Source: JAJPJX01 sp964568355 | GTDB taxonomy: Bacteria; Acidobacteriota; Terriglobia; Bryobacterales; Bryobacteraceae | Direction: 5' to 3' | Assembly (NCBI GenBank): GCA_964568355.1 | Contig: CAZMRK010000842.1 | Span: 1-18,053, forward strand | Length of the DNA: 18,053 nt | Shown: positions 15,501-18,053 of the stretch, piece after piece | How positions within the stretch are numbered: the stretch's first letter is position 1 | How the letters are laid out: every line of letters begins with the position of its first letter | Translations under genes and position numbers: made by a program | Notes under the pieces: generated by a model | Databases searched by the model: none | What the model saw: the letters and a program-made list of their open reading frames with translations, nothing else | Told to the model about the DNA's origin: nothing

Positions 15501-16645
15501 CCGCGGGGGCGCATGGCATTCTGCGCACCCTGGCGCAGGAGCATCCGAACGTCGCCGCGAAAGTCATTGACCTCGATCCGTCGTTGCCAGGTGAAGGGCT
15601 TGCGCGGGTGATCGTGGCCGAGTTGTCCTCGGCGGATAGCGAAACCGAAGTCGGCTATCCAGAAGGACGGCGGGTGGTGTTTCAGGTCGAGAGGCAGGAC
15701 GTCATGCCAGGAAGCCCGCGTCCCTGGAAGCCTTCCGCCGGCTGGGTGGTTCTGGTGACCGGCGGGGCGCGCGGCATTACCGGGCACTGCGCTCGCCGGT
15801 TGGCGGCTCCCGGAGTCCGCATGATCGTCGTTGGGAATACACCGTTGACGGATGATCCACAGGAGGATATCTCCGCCGCGGCGAGAACCGAACTGCGGGA
15901 ACGGCTGGTAGCGGAAAACGGCGCCAACGGACACAGGCCCCGGCTCTCTGAAATCGAAGACGCGGTCCGCAAGATCCTCCAAAACCGCGAGCGGAATCTG
16001 GTTTTGCGGGAGATGCGAGGCCGGGGAGCAGAGGTCGAATACCACTGCGCCGACGTTGCCAGCGAAGCTGCCTTCGGCTCTGTCATCGCGTCGGCTTACG
16101 AGCGCTTCGGTCGAATTGATGCGGTGCTCCACGGCGCGGGTATCATCGAGGACCAGCTCTTGCGCATGAAGTCGCGCGCTTCGTTTGACCGCGTCTTCGA
16201 TACGAAAGCGGATAGCGCCTACCTCCTGCTACGCCATTTGCGGCCGGAAGGCCTGCGCTGGGTGGCCCTATTCTCTTCGATCACAGCGCGGCTTGGGAAC
16301 CGGGGCCAGGCGGATTATGCTGCTGCCAACGAGGTCGTGAATCGTCTGGCCTGGCAGATGGCGGCGGCCTGGCCCGATACCCGCGTGTCCGCGATCGACT
16401 GGGGCCCGTGGACAGGCGCCGGTATGGCCAGCGAAGGCGTGCAGCGGCTGCTCGTCAACCGTGGCTTCCAGTTGATCGATATCGAAGCCGGCTGGCGCTT
16501 CCTGGCAAACGAACTGGAATTCGGCGATCGAACGGAGGTAGAGGTGATTGCGGGTGAGGCGCCGTGGAAACAACCCGTTGCGGCTGCCCGGGCCGCCGGC
16601 GACGAGTTCGAAGTCACCTTGAAAGGCGAAGCCGCCGGAAGATAA
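9569..16645 (+). CDS. PfaA-like type I polyketide/lipid synthase: NMO-NMO-KS-AT-ACP-KR
   Basis: A 2358-residue megasynthase. Two nitronate monooxygenase-like flavin barrels come first: one with GSECGGSCG at 140-148, one beginning FPIVQGPMT at 340 with GSECGGHVG at 468-476. These resemble the PfaD-type enoyl reductase fold. The ketosynthase runs from 697 with Cys883 (DAACASSLA), His1018 (EAHGTGT) and His1058 (KSLIGHTKA). The acyltransferase starts with FLFPGQGSQ at 1255 and has Ser1354 (GHSYGE) and His1458 (AFHSPLM). One ACP carries Ser1767 in LGIDSIKR, the PfaA/HglE-like form. A non-catalytic half-domain (about 1818-2050) precedes the ketoreductase, with TGGARGITG from 2064, Ser2236/2237 and Tyr2250 (QADYAAAN). 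No dehydratase or thioesterase is present. GTG 9569 or, more likely, ATG 9572 is the start. It should act iteratively to give hydroxylated chains. Confidence 0.93.
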   Translation: MMNGFRICSISPGYLDHAGVAIATARAGGVALLDFEFLKPDRLARGRSNLQNLLRLAGKNSIVGIRVAASQWESWRELSTLLEGRRHWLVLAGWSRESLAQLGPKIAADERRFWLELEHSGQVVEPAQTGFSFDGFLARGSECGGSCGRASAFFLAQALATQSKPFLVQGGIGLQSIAACRVAGAAGVVLEEQLLLTAESSLPEQWQRLVRNIGCGDTTVAGEEVDRPARFAAGPEFAAGRRLSARWTEIWTGEDQPLDLKRASWQQALEETLGWGPPHQCAWPMGQMAGFSRQFAEKFRTTGRVIEAFRRASETGAELCGENAPLKRHSALARSHGTEFPIVQGPMTRVSDRAEFAAAVASAGALPMLALALLRREDVAALLKETADLLGDRPWGVGILGFVPPEVRAGQLAAIMERKPPFALIAGGRPDQAAQLEELGIATYLHVPSPNILSIFLRQGARRFVFEGSECGGHVGPFTSFVLWQQVIDVLLAEAPAGEEGRIHVLFAGGIHDARSAAMVSAMAAPLAAKGIRIGVLMGTAYLFTEEAVARGAIVEQFQQTAIESTYTVRLETGVGHSIRCAPTPFTSEFSETRRRLFTQGLTPASVSGTLESLVMGRSRAASKGLLRLEEGRLLPLDTPAQYERGMYMLGEVAALRKSATTLPALHAEISDGSAQLLEICRLEWGAAEAAHSTPAVPIAIIGASCFLPAAQNPEQYWKNLLDQVNAITEIPPARFDWRLYFDPDPAAEDKIYSRWGGFLGEVEFDPVRYGIPPRSLKSIALSQLLALEAARRAIDDAGLGSGEFDRENTAVIFGNNTTADLFHYYIARSTLPLHTGANRDALDRLPGWTEESFPGLLMNVTAGRVANRLDLGGPNYSVDAACASSLAALQLGVRELETGRSNLAVVAGIDLDQTPYAYLAFSKTRAMSPTGSAKPFDRHADGIVISEGVVCLVIKRLADAERDGDRIYAVIRAVEGSSDGKGLGLTAPRSGGQRRALQRAYRRANVDPGSIGLYEAHGTGTAVGDRTELETIVATLSGAGAPPRSCVIGSAKSLIGHTKAAAGLAGVLKAALALYHRTLPPHAGVEQPLDPLLHAACPVRLIDRPQPWLDGPVPRRAGVSAFGFGGTNFHAVLEEYPEYLKAPAPGARLWPAELFAFSAATPSEVAEDLATLAAALDSGTPSSLRDLAFTCAGLVESSAGRVRLAFVAADRSELRRLLETARAVLAAGKPCSSGPVYYQEGSAEAKPAPPQVAFLFPGQGSQYPGMVREFSLYLPEFRAAWESINSLLPEETHRAIRQVLLPAANSCGASDEALRSQLAATDIAQPALGMVACALLDFVERLGIRPVCVAGHSYGEYAALHAAGVLSREAFLGLSAARGRAMAVAAHRAPGAMAAVNCAREHLRSLLGSWPDIVVANDNGPRQCVISGPREAIEAAVAELKTRRHAATLLPVASAFHSPLMRPAAEPLARAIESTDVSEPLCPVFSNADGKPYPAHPAVIRARLAAQLESPVEFAAQIRAMYQAGARVFLELGPKSVLSNLTSSILEGLPHHAVPLDGQSAQMRGLLTSLAALFTEGLSLRLTALFEGRNAHQVDWRAGAAPSAEWLLDGGRVRHRSEPSGTIAGLPLLTLETQAQVVERMSTAAATADTVEAQTLDAYREYQGTMRQFLERQEQVLMQFLDRLGAPAPVRSEPAAPIQPVPEPPRPRAQLEMAAQPVLRTDPPSARPSHENVTELLIRLVAERTGYAAETFDLDQDLEAELGIDSIKRVEILGGLESKLSDAMARPIRAQMDRLMQLKTLRAIVQAVSEATGSASRAPELAPSCPRFVVRETPAELPDRGALPAGRYVITEDSMGVAGHLVQALRHRGVEASVIPRDALGSMELLRLQMERSLSAGTPVRCVIHLAGLVPQLSGVSLDEWRRESQLETKSLFEIVKLWADTFQPGDTTPCLAVAATLLGGSWARRSTPPCSGLAVAAGAHGILRTLAQEHPNVAAKVIDLDPSLPGEGLARVIVAELSSADSETEVGYPEGRRVVFQVERQDVMPGSPRPWKPSAGWVVLVTGGARGITGHCARRLAAPGVRMIVVGNTPLTDDPQEDISAAARTELRERLVAENGANGHRPRLSEIEDAVRKILQNRERNLVLREMRGRGAEVEYHCADVASEAAFGSVIASAYERFGRIDAVLHGAGIIEDQLLRMKSRASFDRVFDTKADSAYLLLRHLRPEGLRWVALFSSITARLGNRGQADYAAANEVVNRLAWQMAAAWPDTRVSAIDWGPWTGAGMASEGVQRLLVNRGFQLIDIEAGWRFLANELEFGDRTEVEVIAGEAPWKQPVAAARAAGDEFEVTLKGEAAGR

Positions 16646-16647
16646 CT

Positions 16648-17874
16648 ATGTCTGATTTGCGTCCTGCCGTACTCTTCTACTGCGAAATTTATCGCGGGTT
16701 CGGCCACTGGATGCGCTCCCTCTCGATTGTCCGGGCGCTGGCTCGCCGTTTCCGCGTTGTTGTGATCGTAACGGGAGACCGGACCGATCTCGAGGTTCCT
16801 CCGGACGTCGAGCTGATTACGTTTCCCGCAAACGCGCACTTCCCGTGCGGATCGGGTGACGGCCCGAACCGGCCTCCCTTGGGCAGCCGGCTGATCGCAA
16901 TTTTGGAGCGAGTGCAACCGGCCGCGGTCATCCTGGAGTATTTTCCCTTTGGACGTCAGCAATCCGCGGTCTTCCTGATCCCGTTTGTGCGGGCGGCCCG
17001 GAGCGCTCCGTCGCGGCCGGTTGTGCTTGCCAGCGTCCGGGATATTCAGGAACAGGCTCTCGAAGATCAGTTCCGCTATGACAAGCGCGTGGTCCTGACC
17101 GCGAACCGTTTCTTCGACGCTGCCATGGTTCACTCCGATGCCGGTCTTTTCTCGCTGGCCGACAGCTTTGCGCTGGCGCATGAGCTGACCATTCCGGTCC
17201 GGCACACGGGCTACGTGGTGCCGGAACGCAGGCCGGTTCCGCCAACCACCAGCCAGGAACCGCTGATCGTGGTGTCGGCGGGTGGAGGCCGCGGTGGCGA
17301 ATCTCTGCTTCGCGCGGCGGTGGAGGCACAGGCCCAAGCCGTTCGCGGGGCAGAGCCGTGGAACTATCGCATGCGTGTCATCGCCGGAAAGTTCCTGGCC
17401 GAATCGGATTGGGACGAATTGAACTCGGCTGCGAACGGTGTGCCGGGTCTGGAACTGATCCGGTGGGTGCCCGATCTACGCATGGAATTGGCCTGCGCCG
17501 CGCTGTCGGTCTCGCGCTGTGGATACAACACGGCCCTGGATATCCTGACCGTTGGCCCCCGGGCATTGGTAGTGCCGTTTGTGGAATTCGAAGAGGATGA
17601 GCAGACCTTCCGCGCCGCGAAACTGGAGCGTCTCGGCGCCGTGCGCGTGCTTCCGGAGAACCAATTGACTCCGCAGAGCCTGCTTCGGGAGATGACAGCC
17701 ACTATGCAATGGCAGCCCTCCCACCTCGAAATCAATTGCAAAGGCGCCGAAAACACAGCGCGCCTCGTGGAAGAGCTGATCGCCGAACGCGCTCCTGCCG
17801 CCGGGGCTGGATGTGGGGCGGACTTTCAGTCTGCCGCGAGGCTTCAGCCTCGCCCTTCTGACTCAGGACTTTAG
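16648..17874 (+). CDS. COG4671/MurG-like glycosyltransferase
   Basis: A 408-residue GT-B protein resembling COG4671 predicted glycosyltransferases (GT28/MurG-like). Motifs include LFYCEIYRGFGHWMRSLSIV (residues 9-28) with the glycine-rich G-x-GH loop, SAGGGRGGE (210-218) at the start of the donor domain, and SRCGYNTALDIL (289-300). FEEDEQTFRAAKLERLGA (314-331) follows, in the nucleotide-sugar-binding region. ATG 16648 lies 2 nt after the synthase stop; a longer frame inside the synthase gene is ignored. The tight spacing indicates a two-gene operon, so glycosylation of the synthase product is the natural inference. The last 20 or so residues (GADFQSAARLQPR and on) are encoded by a dispersed repeat and are not part of the enzyme fold. 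Confidence 0.87.
   Translation: MSDLRPAVLFYCEIYRGFGHWMRSLSIVRALARRFRVVVIVTGDRTDLEVPPDVELITFPANAHFPCGSGDGPNRPPLGSRLIAILERVQPAAVILEYFPFGRQQSAVFLIPFVRAARSAPSRPVVLASVRDIQEQALEDQFRYDKRVVLTANRFFDAAMVHSDAGLFSLADSFALAHELTIPVRHTGYVVPERRPVPPTTSQEPLIVVSAGGGRGGESLLRAAVEAQAQAVRGAEPWNYRMRVIAGKFLAESDWDELNSAANGVPGLELIRWVPDLRMELACAALSVSRCGYNTALDILTVGPRALVVPFVEFEEDEQTFRAAKLERLGAVRVLPENQLTPQSLLREMTATMQWQPSHLEINCKGAENTARLVEELIAERAPAAGAGCGADFQSAARLQPRPSDSGL
17812..17853 (+). repeat. Dispersed double stem-loop repeat, copy 2, inside a coding end
   Basis: The element begins TGTGGGG and contains two near-perfect stems. The first is GCGGACT/AGTCTGC (17818-17824 with 17828-17834, one G-T pair, 3-nt loop). The second is GCGAGGCTTCAGCCTCGC (17836-17853, 7-bp stem, TTCA loop). 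It matches the plan of the element at 5441-5480 on the other strand. It is read through as coding sequence by the glycosyltransferase gene and could also act as an RNA hairpin at the operon's 3' end. Confidence 0.65.
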
Positions 17875-18053
17875 AATTTCGGAGCGCCCATGCGGACTAG
17901 CACTTTGCGATCGCCCGGTGGCGAATATCTTCTGCCGTGCAGAATCCGCTGATTGTCCAGCATCAGGACATCGCCGGCTTTTGCGGCGACCGGGACCTCG
18001 CACCGGGAGGCCGCCGCCGCGACCTCTTCGATCACTTCCTCCGCGAGAGGCGA
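17871..18053 (-). CDS. C-terminal part of a TauD/SyrP-like Fe(II)/2-oxoglutarate dioxygenase
   Basis: Sixty codons run in from the right edge on the minus strand and end with TAA at 17873-17871. The translation includes AKAGDVLMLDNQRILHGRR followed by KVLVRMGAPKF. This is the C-terminal signature of TauD/clavaminate synthase/SyrP-like oxygenases: the distal metal-binding His in LHGR and the downstream Arg (VLVRMG) that binds 2-oxoglutarate. Such enzymes hydroxylate or desaturate amino acids and natural products. The gene converges on the glycosyltransferase gene with a 4-nt stop-stop overlap (17871-17874). The substrate and the N-terminal HxD site lie outside the window. Confidence 0.85.
   Translation of the reverse strand, partial: SPLAEEVIEEVAAAASRCEVPVAAKAGDVLMLDNQRILHGRRYSPPGDRKVLVRMGAPKF

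Noticed and set aside
16315..17337. A 340-codon minus-strand open frame across the synthase end and the COG4671 glycosyltransferase
   Set aside because: It crosses a well-supported gene boundary and has no motif; it is a GC-driven antisense shadow.
17812..17853. Hairpin repeat considered as part of a CRISPR array or attachment site
   Set aside because: There is no regular spacing or multiple direct copies, and no integrase nearby; the double stem-loop plan fits a dispersed REP-like element better.

Overview
The window is GC-rich, tightly packed bacterial DNA, about 18 kb, with no RNA genes and no transposase. It reads as one accessory biosynthetic region, most likely for a glycosylated polyketide or secondary (Pfa-type) lipid. 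The organism is not certain. Two copies of a GC-rich double stem-loop element, one of which has extended the end of a coding region, remind me of dispersed elements in Acidobacteriota of the Solibacter/Bryobacter type. That assignment is from memory, not a search.

Left part (1 to about 5.5 kb). The window opens with the C-terminal end of an unrecognised plus-strand protein. A minus-strand operon follows: a homocitrate/2-isopropylmalate synthase-like enzyme, a class I SAM methyltransferase and an isoprenylcysteine-methyltransferase-like membrane protein, with abutting or overlapping ends. Diverging from it are a small DUF5132-like protein and an ABC half-exporter that carries a degenerate HMA (heavy-metal-associated-like) fold at its N-terminus. 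A strong sigma70-type promoter precedes the small protein.

Centre (5.5 to 9.4 kb). After a hairpin-rich spacer comes a second minus-strand operon, transcribed from 9416 to 5522: a GINT1-like beta-propeller protein, a GT4 glycosyltransferase, an FdtA-type dTDP-sugar ketoisomerase and an NDP-hexose 2,3-dehydratase. The last two are hallmarks of deoxysugar formation.

Right part (9.4 to 18 kb). Overlapping divergent promoter-like elements at about 9442-9475 serve the sugar operon on one side and, on the other, a 2358-residue synthase. Its order is NMO-like, NMO-like, KS, AT, ACP, KR. It is followed 2 nt later by a COG4671/MurG-like glycosyltransferase. Converging on that gene is the C-terminal end of a TauD/SyrP-like Fe(II)/2-oxoglutarate dioxygenase.

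Working model (inference). The iterative PfaA-like synthase builds a hydroxylated acyl or polyketide chain. The divergent operon supplies and attaches an unusual deoxysugar. The methyltransferases, dioxygenase and LeuA-like enzyme tailor the product or supply a precursor, and the HMA-fused ABC protein may export it. Sugar nucleotide synthesis, the 3-ketoreductase or aminotransferase step, the phosphopantetheinyl transferase and any dehydratase or release enzyme are not in the window.
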